36,862 bases of DNA from assembly GCA_002688135.1 (NCBI GenBank), contig NZCD01000036.1:1-36862 (forward strand). Reading direction: 5' to 3'. Under the pieces are notes generated by a model, which saw nothing but the letters and a program-made list of their open reading frames with translations, was not told where the DNA came from and made no database searches. The stretch's first letter is position 1; every line of letters starts with the position of its first letter. This document shows, in pieces, positions 15,112 through 22,246 of this stretch. Made by a program: the position numbers and the translations under genes. The stretch comes from Parcubacteria group bacterium. GTDB taxonomy: Bacteria; Patescibacteriota; Patescibacteriia; Magasanikbacterales; GCA-002688135.

Positions 15112-15645
15112 ATGCCGGAAGCAACAGCACAAAAAAAGCAGCAGGGGAATCGCGGAAGAAATAATCGCCCTCGTCAAAACAGACGACCTCGTCGTGAGGA
15201 GCGTGAGTTTGAGCAGCGCGTGGTAGATCTCGCTCGTGTAACACGTGTGACATCTGGTGGAAAACGAATGAGCTTTCGTGCAACTGTTGTGGTTGGTGAT
15301 AAAAAGGGCAGAGTAGGATACGGAATCGCAAAAGGAAAAGACGTACAAGCTGCAATTCAAAAAGCGGTAGCGAAAGGTGAAAAATCAGTCATTCGCGTAC
15401 CAATGAAAAAGAATACTATTCCCCATGAAATTAACAAAAAATTTAAAGCAGCAAAAGTTTTATTGAAACCTGCCCCAGATGGTACTGGAGTTATTGCTGG
15501 TGGTGCGGTTCGTATTGTATTAGAATTATCAGGAATCAAAGATATTGTTGGAAAGATGTTAGGATCAACCAGCAAACACAATAACGTACACGCAACTATT
15601 GAGGCACTGAAAGATCTACAGTTAGCTGCAGCAAAAAAAGCATAA
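15112..15645 (+). CDS. rpsE: 30S ribosomal protein S5 with basic N-terminal tail
   Basis: S5 lines the mRNA entry channel and affects fidelity. After a 40-residue Arg, Asn and Gln rich tail comes a complete S5: the double-stranded RNA-binding domain (RVVDLARVTRVTSGGKRMSF, VGYGIAKGKDVQAAIQKAV) and the C-terminal domain ending with GSTSKHNNVHATIEALKDL. The total of 177 is slightly long. rplO follows after four bases; there is no rpmD (L30) gene between them, where most bacteria have it. Confidence 0.98.
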   Translation: MPEATAQKKQQGNRGRNNRPRQNRRPRREEREFEQRVVDLARVTRVTSGGKRMSFRATVVVGDKKGRVGYGIAKGKDVQAAIQKAVAKGEKSVIRVPMKKNTIPHEINKKFKAAKVLLKPAPDGTGVIAGGAVRIVLELSGIKDIVGKMLGSTSKHNNVHATIEALKDLQLAAAKKA

Positions 15646-15649
15646 ACAT

Positions 15650-16075
15650 ATGTCATTATCTCTAAACACCCTCACTAAAAAAGGTAAGAAATCAAAGCCT
15701 CGTCGCGGACGTGGTAATGCTTCTGGTGCGGGAACATATTCAGGAAGAGGAATCAAAGGGCAGAAGGCACGCTCAGGTTCTTCTGGTTTGAAAGAGATGG
15801 CATTGCGACGTGTAGTACAACGAATTCCAAAAAAACGTGGATTTAAACCAGTGCGCACAAAACCAGAGGGTGTCACATTGGCGACAATACAGAAAAATTT
15901 TGAAGAAAATGCTATAATTACTCCGAAAGTTTTACGAAAAGCAGGATTCATTAAGACCTCACAGGTGCGCATCGTAAACACTGGAATACTCAAAAAGAAA
16001 TTTTCATTTAAATCATGTAATGTAACGGCAGGAGCACGCGCAGCTATCGAGGCTGCTGGTGGAAGCATTGCATAA
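15650..16075 (+). CDS. rplO: 50S ribosomal protein L15
   Basis: L15 is a late-assembly protein linking several 23S rRNA domains. The 141-residue product has the glycine and arginine-rich N-terminal arm (RGRGNASGAGTYSGRGIKGQ then KARSGS), PVRTKPEGVTLATIQ in the middle and the C-terminal globular end SCNVTAGARAAIEAAGGSIA. It follows rpsE directly and ends just before secY. Confidence 0.97.
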   Translation: MSLSLNTLTKKGKKSKPRRGRGNASGAGTYSGRGIKGQKARSGSSGLKEMALRRVVQRIPKKRGFKPVRTKPEGVTLATIQKNFEENAIITPKVLRKAGFIKTSQVRIVNTGILKKKFSFKSCNVTAGARAAIEAAGGSIA

Positions 16076-16097
16076 ATTCTTTACTTTCTTTCTCGGC

Positions 16098-17372
16098 ATG
16101 ATCGAGCAACTCAAGAAAATCTGGAATATTAAAGATTTGCGTAACAGCATTCTTTTTGTTGTTGCGACACTCGTAATTTTCCGAATCGTCGCACATATTC
16201 CATTACCAGGTGTTGATGTAGCAAGTTTGAGACAATTTTTCAGCAACAACCAACTACTCGGATTGTTGAATATTTTCTCTGGTGGAACACTCCAGAATTT
16301 CTCCGTTATTGTAATGGGTGTAGGTCCATTTATTACCGCATCCATTATTTTGCAGCTTCTGACGATGGTAATTCCAAAACTTGAAGAACTATCAAAAGAA
16401 GGAGAATACGGACAAAAGAAAATCAACCAATACACCAGATTACTCACAGTTCCACTATCAGTTCTGCAAGGATACGGAACAATCCAACTCATCAATCAAT
16501 CAGCACACAACATCTTCCCAGACCTCACAGGCTTCATGATGCTAAAAACATTACTTACAGTTACAGCTGGAACAATATTCTTGATGTGGCTGGGTGAATT
16601 AATTTCAGAAAAAAATATCGGAAACGGAATCTCATTCCTTATTTTCGCCGGTATTATTGCTGGATTGCCTCAATTCGTACAACAAGCCGCGGTTACATTT
16701 ACTGAAGCAGATTTCATCACATACTTGCTATACGCAATTTTGACTGTCGGAACTGTTGCTGGAGTTGTCTATATCACCGAAGCACAAAGAAACATTCCTG
16801 TGGTATATGCGCGCCATGTGCGAGGTTCCAGAATGGGTGGGGGATCTCGGTCATTTCTTCCATTACGATTGAACATGGGTGGAATGATCCCTATTATCTT
16901 CGCAATTTCTGTTGTATTATTCCCATCTCTAATCGCACAATTTTTCATCAATGCACAAACACCATGGGTCGCAAATCTTGCTGCAAGTACGATCGCATTC
17001 TTTGAAAACCAATTCTACTACGGATTATTCTACTTTGCTCTTGTGATGATTTTCACATTCTTCTACGCATCTGTAATTTTCCATCCAGAAAAAATCGCAG
17101 AGAACTTACAGAAACAAGGTGGATTTATTCCAGGTATCCGTCCAGGAAAACACACACAAGAATACATCAACACAATCAAAAATCGTATTCTACTTTTCGG
17201 GGCACTCTTCCTTTCGGTAATTGCTGTATTTCCACTCGTACTACAAGCATTCACAAACACATCAGTCCTCACAATTGGTGGTGTAAGTATTTTGATCGTT
17301 GTGGCTGTTGTTATCGACATCATCAAAAAAATAGAAGCCCAGATACAAATGAGGGCGTATGATCAAGTATAA
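16098..17372 (+). CDS. secY: Protein translocase subunit SecY
   Basis: SecY is the channel of the Sec translocon in the cytoplasmic membrane. I start at ATG 16098 (MIEQLKKIWNIKDLRNSILF), giving 424 residues; an in-frame ATG at 16059 would overlap rplO. Ten membrane segments can be followed. The plug and first-loop region IPLPGVDVASLRQFF, the YGQKKINQYTRLLTV stretch and the cytoplasmic loops with RHVRGSRMGGGSRSFLPLRLN are typical. A short terminator hairpin follows the stop. Confidence 0.96.
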   Translation: MIEQLKKIWNIKDLRNSILFVVATLVIFRIVAHIPLPGVDVASLRQFFSNNQLLGLLNIFSGGTLQNFSVIVMGVGPFITASIILQLLTMVIPKLEELSKEGEYGQKKINQYTRLLTVPLSVLQGYGTIQLINQSAHNIFPDLTGFMMLKTLLTVTAGTIFLMWLGELISEKNIGNGISFLIFAGIIAGLPQFVQQAAVTFTEADFITYLLYAILTVGTVAGVVYITEAQRNIPVVYARHVRGSRMGGGSRSFLPLRLNMGGMIPIIFAISVVLFPSLIAQFFINAQTPWVANLAASTIAFFENQFYYGLFYFALVMIFTFFYASVIFHPEKIAENLQKQGGFIPGIRPGKHTQEYINTIKNRILLFGALFLSVIAVFPLVLQAFTNTSVLTIGGVSILIVVAVVIDIIKKIEAQIQMRAYDQV

Positions 17373-17394
17373 GTTAGAATCAAGAATAAAGTAC

Positions 17395-17417
17395 AAATCT
17401 CGCTTTGCGGGATTTTT
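17395..17417 (+). terminator. Terminator after secY
   Basis: Stem AAATCTCGC / GCGGGATTT (9 bp with one U.G pair) around a TTT loop, followed by TTG and TTT. It ends the spc operon upstream of the DGR-like gene's own promoter. Confidence 0.65.
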
Positions 17418-17425
17418 GTTTACTA

Positions 17426-17454
17426 TTGACAAACACTCAAAAAATAGATATAGT
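17426..17454 (+). promoter_or_regulatory. Promoter of the DGR-target-like gene
   Basis: TTGACA (17426-17431), 17-bp spacer, TATAGT (17449-17454). The leader is about 30 nt with a clear Shine-Dalgarno, GAGGTAAAAAATG, unlike the neighbouring housekeeping genes. Confidence 0.82.
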
Positions 17455-17489
17455 AATCCTTGATCATTCAACAAAAAAAGAGGTAAAAA

Positions 17490-18101
17490 ATGGGAGAATA
17501 CGCCGTGCAAAGCGATAAAAAAGAAGACGGGCTGGATCTCCTGGGTATGACTGCTGCACACTTGATTGTGGAATCAGCATATCGAAACGGTCTAACAATC
17601 ACAGAGCTTCGTAGGCTCGCAGAAGATGATGTCATGCAGCGCGTCATCCCGATTATTCGAGATGAGCCTCCGGTGGAATCAGCTCCGGATCCAAACAGAA
17701 TTATTATTGATTGCGATGCGGATCCATTCATCCCCGACAGCTGGTCTGTTGAGGAACATCGAAAGGGTGGTCAGCTGGAATGGAATTGCGAGAATGTCGA
17801 ACTCTGGCTCTCGCAGGAACAACAAAGCAGTTCAATTCAGGGACATCAGCTGCGCAAACAAATGGCAGAAAAGAGGGTGTTCAACGCCAACGTGTTGGAC
17901 CACCTACTGACCAACCCACACATCATTCCCGAGGAGTGGAAAAGTCAGTACATCTTCTTCTGGGGAACCATTTACCGCAACCGGAACGGCCGCCTGTATG
18001 TCCGCTCTCTCTACTGGGACGGTGGTGCCTGGTGCTGGAACGACGGCTGGCTGGGTCGCCGCTGGCGCGGCGGCCCGGCGTTGGTACCCGCACGTAATTA
18101 G
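17490..18101 (+). CDS. GC-rich hypothetical protein with Trp-rich, DGR-like variable C-terminus
   Basis: 203 residues. Residues 130-170 read roughly VLDHLLTNPHIIPEEWK, then FFWGTIYRNRNGRLYVR. I recall this module, followed by a Trp-rich hypervariable end, from several Patescibacteria hypothetical proteins; I could not check it. In the last 30 residues (18012-18074) five Trp codons and one Leu alternate with 15 codons that all end in C or T (Gly, Arg, Asp, Ala, Cys, Asn, Tyr). That is the outcome expected when a template rich in AAC/AAT codons is mutated at adenines by a diversity-generating retroelement. No reverse transcriptase or template repeat is in the window. The gene has its own promoter, Shine-Dalgarno and terminator, and a higher GC content than its neighbours. 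Confidence 0.8.
   Translation: MGEYAVQSDKKEDGLDLLGMTAAHLIVESAYRNGLTITELRRLAEDDVMQRVIPIIRDEPPVESAPDPNRIIIDCDADPFIPDSWSVEEHRKGGQLEWNCENVELWLSQEQQSSSIQGHQLRKQMAEKRVFNANVLDHLLTNPHIIPEEWKSQYIFFWGTIYRNRNGRLYVRSLYWDGGAWCWNDGWLGRRWRGGPALVPARN
18012..18074 (+). other. Candidate DGR variable region
   Basis: 21 codons: Trp x5 and Leu x1 as fixed positions, and 15 intervening codons all of form NNY (TAC, GAC, GGT, GGT, GCC, TGC, AAC, GAC, GGC, GGT, CGC x3, GGC x2). The following GC-rich CCGGCGTTGGTACCC could play the role of the initiation-of-mutagenic-homing site. The high GC of the gene also favours C-ending codons, so this is suggestive rather than proof. Confidence 0.55.
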
Positions 18102-18170
18102 TACTTAGAACTCTGTTTCTGTGTACTGGTCCTTTGTTCTTAGATCTTTGTCCTTAATTTTCAGTTTTCC

Positions 18171-18208
18171 GACCCACAACCGTGCAATGCACTGGTGTGG
18201 GTCTTTTT
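18171..18208 (+). terminator. Terminator of the DGR-target-like gene
   Basis: Stem GACCCACA / TGTGGGTC (18171-18178 with 18196-18203) with an inner CCGTGC/GCACTGG region, followed by TTTTTCTTTT. The 70 bases before it are a degenerate CTTTGTTCTTAGA-type word string. Confidence 0.85.
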
Positions 18209-18215
18209 CTTTTAT

Positions 18216-18244
18216 TTGTAATTAATGTGAAATTTCCCTATAAT
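18216..18244 (+). promoter_or_regulatory. Promoter of adk-map-ruvX with palindrome at the start site
   Basis: TTGTAA (18216-18221), 17-bp spacer, TATAAT (18239-18244). The -10 runs into a perfect 14-bp palindrome AATACAGCTGTATT (18242-18255) covering the predicted start point, a position suited to an operator. Confidence 0.75.
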
Positions 18245-18275
18245 ACAGCTGTATTCACTAATCACACTACCTCAT

Positions 18276-18953
18276 ATGGCACCCAGCCAAGAACTTGAGG
18301 GTGGTCCGCCGATTATCATCGTGCTAGGTCCGCCAGGTTCCGGAAAAGGAACACAAGCGCAGCGCTTGAAAGATCGTTGTAAGATGTCACATTTATCACC
18401 AGGTTCACTACTGCGTGAACTAAAAAAGAAAGACCCAAAGAAGCTTCCGCCAAAAACAAGGCGTGAATTAAAGAAGATGGAAAGAGGTGATATGGTGGGG
18501 CATTGGTTGGTATATGATTTAATGTTTCCTAAAATCAAGAAGGCATTAAAAAAGGGAAATGGTGTGATTATTGATGGAGCTATTCGAACAGTGGAACAAG
18601 TAGAAGGATACACAGAATTTTTTGAAAAACATGATCTGATGAATCGAGTTGTCGTTGTGTATGTTCATGTTACAAAAGCAGAAGCTGTAAAACGATTGAA
18701 AGCACGAAAAGTAAAAGTAAATGGAAAATGGACAAAGCGAGAGGATGACGTAAATAGAAAGGCAATGGAACATCGATTCGCTGTCCAAGGAAATACAGCG
18801 CAAAGACCGGTTCTAAAAGCATTAAAAAAATTTGTGTTAGTTGAGAAAGTTGATGGCCACGGTACTATCAATCAAATCGAAAAACGCATTGCTAATAGAT
18901 TAGTTAAAAAAGGAGCTCTCAAGAAAAAAGGTGGGAAGTATGTCTGTATATGA
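18276..18953 (+). CDS. adk: Divergent adenylate kinase
   Basis: Catalyses AMP + ATP to 2 ADP. The P-loop GPPGSGKGTQAQRL sits at residues 24-37. The AMP-binding motifs are altered: LSPGSLLREL where most enzymes have xSTGDxLR, and IIDGAIRTVEQV where most have LDGFPRTxxQA. The Arg-containing REDDVNRKAMEHRF segment is the usual RxDD...R region, and the LID is short without zinc Cys residues. The length is 225. It keeps its classical place after secY and before map, here separated from secY by the DGR-like gene, and overlaps map by four bases. Activity on AMP is inferred; another NMP could be the substrate. Confidence 0.85.
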   Translation: MAPSQELEGGPPIIIVLGPPGSGKGTQAQRLKDRCKMSHLSPGSLLRELKKKDPKKLPPKTRRELKKMERGDMVGHWLVYDLMFPKIKKALKKGNGVIIDGAIRTVEQVEGYTEFFEKHDLMNRVVVVYVHVTKAEAVKRLKARKVKVNGKWTKREDDVNRKAMEHRFAVQGNTAQRPVLKALKKFVLVEKVDGHGTINQIEKRIANRLVKKGALKKKGGKYVCI

Positions 18954-19717
18954 GTCTAATTAAATCGAAAGAAGATATAGATCTGATAAGAGAAGGGGGG
19001 CACAAACTTGCACAAATTGTGGAAGATCTTGTGACGCGTGTAGGCCCTGGTGTGCGAACTGATGAGTTGGATAAACAGGCAGAAGCAGCAATGCGAGAAT
19101 TTGGCGCACGCCCAGCATTTTTGGATTATTCTCCTGGCGGGCACAGACCATTTAATTCCACAATCTGCGCATGCATTAATGAGGAAGTTGTTCATGCTCC
19201 AGCACATCCAGGGCGTGAGCTGAAAGAGGGTGATATTTTTTCGATTGATATTGGAATGGAATATAAAGGGCGTTATACAGACATGGCAGTGACTGTTCCT
19301 GTGGGGAAAATTTCAGATGAAGCACAGAAGATAATTGATGTTACCAAGCGATCATTTTTTACAGGCTTAGAGGGGATCAAGGCGGGCGAATCCATCAATG
19401 TAATCGGAAAAGCTGTGCAAGAAGTTGTTGAGGGAGAAGGTTATCATATTGTTCGCGCATTGGTAGGACATGGAGTAGGACATGCGGTTCATGAAGATCC
19501 ACAAGTTCCAAACTTCAATGATCCGCGCGCAGAAAAAATCAAACTAGAAGAAGGAATGGTTTTAGCTATAGAACCCATGGTGACAACACATTCACACGAA
19601 GTAACAACAGCAGATGACGGATGGACGGTTATACCAAAAGATGGAGGGCTCTCGGCTCATTGGGAGCATACACTCGTAGTAACAAAAGATGGTTACGAAA
19701 TCCTAACCAAGATATGA
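18950..19717 (+). CDS. map: Methionine aminopeptidase, type I
   Basis: Removes the initiator Met from nascent proteins. The 255-residue enzyme has all five metal ligands in context: SIDIG (Asp), YTDMA (Asp), GHGVGHAVHE (His), AIEPM (Glu) and HWEHT (Glu). The substrate-pocket His is probably that of the VVHAPAHPG segment. ATGA overlaps couple it to adk upstream and to ruvX downstream. In this genome the initiation-factor and rpsM-rpsK-rpoA block that commonly follows map is not here. Confidence 0.97.
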   Translation: MSLIKSKEDIDLIREGGHKLAQIVEDLVTRVGPGVRTDELDKQAEAAMREFGARPAFLDYSPGGHRPFNSTICACINEEVVHAPAHPGRELKEGDIFSIDIGMEYKGRYTDMAVTVPVGKISDEAQKIIDVTKRSFFTGLEGIKAGESINVIGKAVQEVVEGEGYHIVRALVGHGVGHAVHEDPQVPNFNDPRAEKIKLEEGMVLAIEPMVTTHSHEVTTADDGWTVIPKDGGLSAHWEHTLVVTKDGYEILTKI

Positions 19718-20103
19718 GCAAGATTAAAGGAATGCGCTTATTAGGAATTGATTATGGTGAAACCCATATAGGTTTTGCATTCAAACCTGAAGATTCTAAA
19801 TTAGCAGTTCCTCATCAAATATTCGACAGGAAGCCTGGTGACCGAGAAGCTCTCATAGATGAAGTAAAAGATATTGTGGATGAGCTAGAGGTAGAGATGG
19901 TAATTGTAGGTTTGCCTCTGACACTTCAAGGAAAGCCAGACAAGATGTGTGATCGAGTAGCATTATTCATTCATGATCTGCGTAAAAATATTTCGGTACG
20001 AGTAGATCAAGAAGACGAACGCATGACAACGCGTATGGCTGGTAAACATGCACACGATCTTTCTGCTGCGATCATATTACAAACATATATAGATACTAAT
20101 TAG
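19714..20103 (+). CDS. ruvX: RuvX/YqgF family Holliday-junction resolvase-like protein
   Basis: RNase H-fold protein linked to 16S rRNA 5' maturation (YqgF) and recombination. I start at ATG 19714, overlapping the map stop by four bases, giving 129 residues. Motifs: LLGIDYGETHIGFAF (catalytic Asp), VIVGLPLTLQGKPDKMCDRV, DERMTTRMA and a terminal DLSAAIILQTYID. The Lys/Arg usually present in the DYGxKRxG motif is replaced by Thr-His. The TAG stop is shared with the last GTGAGTAGT hairpin. Confidence 0.9.
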   Translation: MSKIKGMRLLGIDYGETHIGFAFKPEDSKLAVPHQIFDRKPGDREALIDEVKDIVDELEVEMVIVGLPLTLQGKPDKMCDRVALFIHDLRKNISVRVDQEDERMTTRMAGKHAHDLSAAIILQTYIDTN

Positions 20104-20168
20104 TGAGTAGTTGTTAGTGAGTAGTGAGTAGAAAAAGCTACTCACTGCTCACTACAAACTACAAACTA
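20103..20168 (+). repeat. GTGAGTAGT hairpin, copy 12 (ruvX-recO)
   Basis: Same architecture as in the ribosomal cluster but 2.7 kb beyond it. It begins at the last base of the ruvX stop codon and ends two bases before the recO ATG. The right arm reads CTACTCACTGCTCACTAC. Confidence 0.9.
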
Positions 20169-20169
20169 A

Positions 20170-20724
20170 ATGTCCTACAACACAAAAGCCGTAATACTTT
20201 CGCGTCGTCCTTATCTTGAGGACGATTGTTTAGTTACGATGTTTACGCAGCGATATGGAAAGATACAGGCAAAAGCGATTTCAGCATTGAAGCCAACAAG
20301 TAAACTACGAGGACACTTAGAGCAGGGGAGGTTGGTTGATGTGATGCTGACACAGATTGATAGACAGGGAAAACTTGCACAAATTATCACACTGAAAAAT
20401 TATGCATCATCTGATCCAGTAAGATTTACAGCGCTAACTGCAATATTAGAATTAACAGAATTGATGTCTCAACCTACTCCAGATATTTTATTATGGGAAA
20501 GTGTGGATTGGGCGCTGACGAGGGTGCGAGAAATATCATCAGTAGATCAACTTATAAGTGTATTATCTGCGAGCATGATGAAAATGCTTGATAGTGGTGG
20601 AATTGGAATGGAATCCGCCTCAAGTCTTGGTCAAATTCACGCACACATTCAATGGAACTTAGGTAAAAAAATCAATAGTTTAAGCAAGATTGGGGCACTT
20701 GAACTCAAACAAACAATCAACTAA
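20170..20724 (+). CDS. recO: DNA repair protein RecO
   Basis: RecO loads RecA onto SSB-coated DNA with RecR. Residues 1-80 form the N-terminal OB domain (NTKAVILSRRPYLEDDCLVT, FTQRYGKIQAKA, SKLRGHLEQG, LTQI). The rest is helical. At 184 residues the protein is shorter than most RecO (about 230-250), and the C-terminal region shows no Cys cluster, so the zinc finger found in many RecO proteins is missing. The end KIGALELKQTIN looks natural rather than truncated. It stands between a word hairpin and the asnS leader. Confidence 0.85.
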   Translation: MSYNTKAVILSRRPYLEDDCLVTMFTQRYGKIQAKAISALKPTSKLRGHLEQGRLVDVMLTQIDRQGKLAQIITLKNYASSDPVRFTALTAILELTELMSQPTPDILLWESVDWALTRVREISSVDQLISVLSASMMKMLDSGGIGMESASSLGQIHAHIQWNLGKKINSLSKIGALELKQTIN

Positions 20725-20779
20725 TATGTAAACAATTCATCCTCAAATAGAATCATCCATCTTCAGCAGCAATTTTCTG

Positions 20780-20836
20780 CTAGAATAGCTCAAAGCTCAT
20801 CGGCGATGCGCACACATCTCCTTTTCGCTTATTCGC
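20780..20836 (+). promoter_or_regulatory. Shared leader motif upstream of asnS (copy B)
   Basis: AGCTCAAAGCTCATCGGCGA followed by GATG-N6-CATC (20805-20818) and TCCTTTTCGCTTATTC, almost the same as copy A before rplR. Upstream it has a stem AGCA/TGCT and a TAGAAT that could be a -10 box. A weak AAGGA precedes the coding start. Confidence 0.7.
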
Positions 20837-20897
20837 TACTCTATCAAAAAATGTCTACTAAATATGAATAACTCTATTTAAGGATAAATTGTCGTCT

Positions 20898-22184
20898 ATG
20901 ATACATATATCAGAAATAGCGCAGCATGATGGAAAAGAGGTGGAAATAGCAGGCTGGGCATACAATATGCGATCAAGCGGAAAGCTTGGGTTTATTCAAT
21001 TACGAGACGGTTCAGGTGTGATTCAGGCTGTGGTATCAAAGGCAGATGTTACAGAAAGTGCTTGGGAAGCAGTGCAAGAAATTACAATAGAATCATCTGT
21101 AAAGGTGAAAGGGTTGGTAAAGAAAGATGACCGGTCAGCATCAGGATTTGAGCTGCAAGCAATTGACTTTTCATTACTTCAAAAAGCTGAAGAATATCCA
21201 ATCGGGAAAAAAGAACACGGCCCAGATTTTTTATTGAACAACAGGCATCTATGGCTGCGCTCACAGCGCCAGCGGGCAATTCAAAGAATTAGATGGGGGA
21301 TTACAAAAGCAATCTATGACTTTCTAGAACAAGATGGATGTGTGAAATTCGATTCTCCGATTCTTACACCAAATGCATGTGAAGGGACAACGACATTATT
21401 TGAAATTGATTATTTCGATGAAACCGCATATCTTTCACAATCAGGACAACTATATCTCGAAGCCGGTGCGTACTCTATGGGAAGAGTGTTTGATTTCGGC
21501 CCAGTCTTCCGTGCAGAGAAATCTAAAACACGAAGACATCTTATGGAGTTCTGGATGCTTGATGTAGAACTCGCTTTTGTGAATTGGGAGGGTAATATGG
21601 ACCACCAGGAGGCATTGATCAAATTTGTTGTTCAATCCATACTAGAAAAATACAGTGACGAGCTGAAGATTTTGGAGCGAGATACTGCGCTGTTAGAGGG
21701 TATGAACAAACCATTTCCGCGCTTAACTCATGCACAAGCAGTTGCAAAACTGAAGGAGTTGGGATCTGACATAGGAGAGCGAGATGACTTGGGAGGTGAT
21801 GATGAAACAATCCTAACACAGCAATACGATACACCTATTTTCATTGAAAAATACCCTTCTGAAGTGAAAGCATTTTACATGAAAAGAGATCCAGAAGATG
21901 AATCATTGGCACTCTGCAGTGACATGCTAGCACCAGAAGGATACGGAGAAGTGATTGGTGGCGCACAACGTGAAGACAATCACGACACATTACTCAAAAG
22001 AATCAATGAACACAATTTGAGTCCAGAAACATTCCAATGGTATTTAGACTTAAGAAAGTACGGAGCAGTTGAAATGTCAGGGTATGGATTGGGATTAGAG
22101 CGACTTGTCTCATGGATGTGTGGATTAAAACACGTCAGAGAAACAATTCCATTTCCACGCATGCTAAATAGGTTGTATCCATAA
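20898..22184 (+). CDS. asnS: Asparaginyl-tRNA synthetase
   Basis: Class II enzyme charging tRNA-Asn. I start at ATG 20898 (MIHISEIAQHDGKEVEIAGW); a TTG at 20889 lies nine bases upstream in frame and has AAGGA four bases before it, so it remains an alternative. The OB anticodon-binding domain comes first (IAGWAYNMRSSGKLGFIQLR), then the class II core with FDSPILTPNACEGTTTLFE, FGPVFRAEKSKTRRHLMEFW (motif 2), and GYGLGLERLVSWMCGLKHVR (motif 3) ending IPFPRMLNRLYP. The EGTTTLF and RHLxEFW wording favours Asn over Asp specificity; a separate aspS lies downstream. Confidence 0.93.
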   Translation: MIHISEIAQHDGKEVEIAGWAYNMRSSGKLGFIQLRDGSGVIQAVVSKADVTESAWEAVQEITIESSVKVKGLVKKDDRSASGFELQAIDFSLLQKAEEYPIGKKEHGPDFLLNNRHLWLRSQRQRAIQRIRWGITKAIYDFLEQDGCVKFDSPILTPNACEGTTTLFEIDYFDETAYLSQSGQLYLEAGAYSMGRVFDFGPVFRAEKSKTRRHLMEFWMLDVELAFVNWEGNMDHQEALIKFVVQSILEKYSDELKILERDTALLEGMNKPFPRLTHAQAVAKLKELGSDIGERDDLGGDDETILTQQYDTPIFIEKYPSEVKAFYMKRDPEDESLALCSDMLAPEGYGEVIGGAQREDNHDTLLKRINEHNLSPETFQWYLDLRKYGAVEMSGYGLGLERLVSWMCGLKHVRETIPFPRMLNRLYP

Positions 22185-22188
22185 ACTC

Positions 22189-22215
22189 CTGGATTCCCGC
22201 ATTCGCGGGAATGAC
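22189..22215 (+). repeat. Palindromic repeat, GTCATTCCCGCG family
   Basis: CTGGATTCCCGC then ATTC and GCGGGAATGAC: a near-perfect palindrome just after the asnS stop, the reverse orientation of the family seen at 5936-5964. Confidence 0.85.
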
Positions 22216-22246
22216 AATTACTATGTACATCGAGCCAAACGTGAAA

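Noticed and set aside
7682-20168. The regularly spaced GTGAGTAGT repeats as a CRISPR array
   Set aside because: The intervals are whole ribosomal protein genes, the repeats are variable hairpins, and no cas genes are present.
20725-20897. T-box riboswitch in the asnS leader
   Set aside because: No specifier loop or conserved T-box sequence is visible, and the same motif stands before rplR, which is not a T-box type gene.
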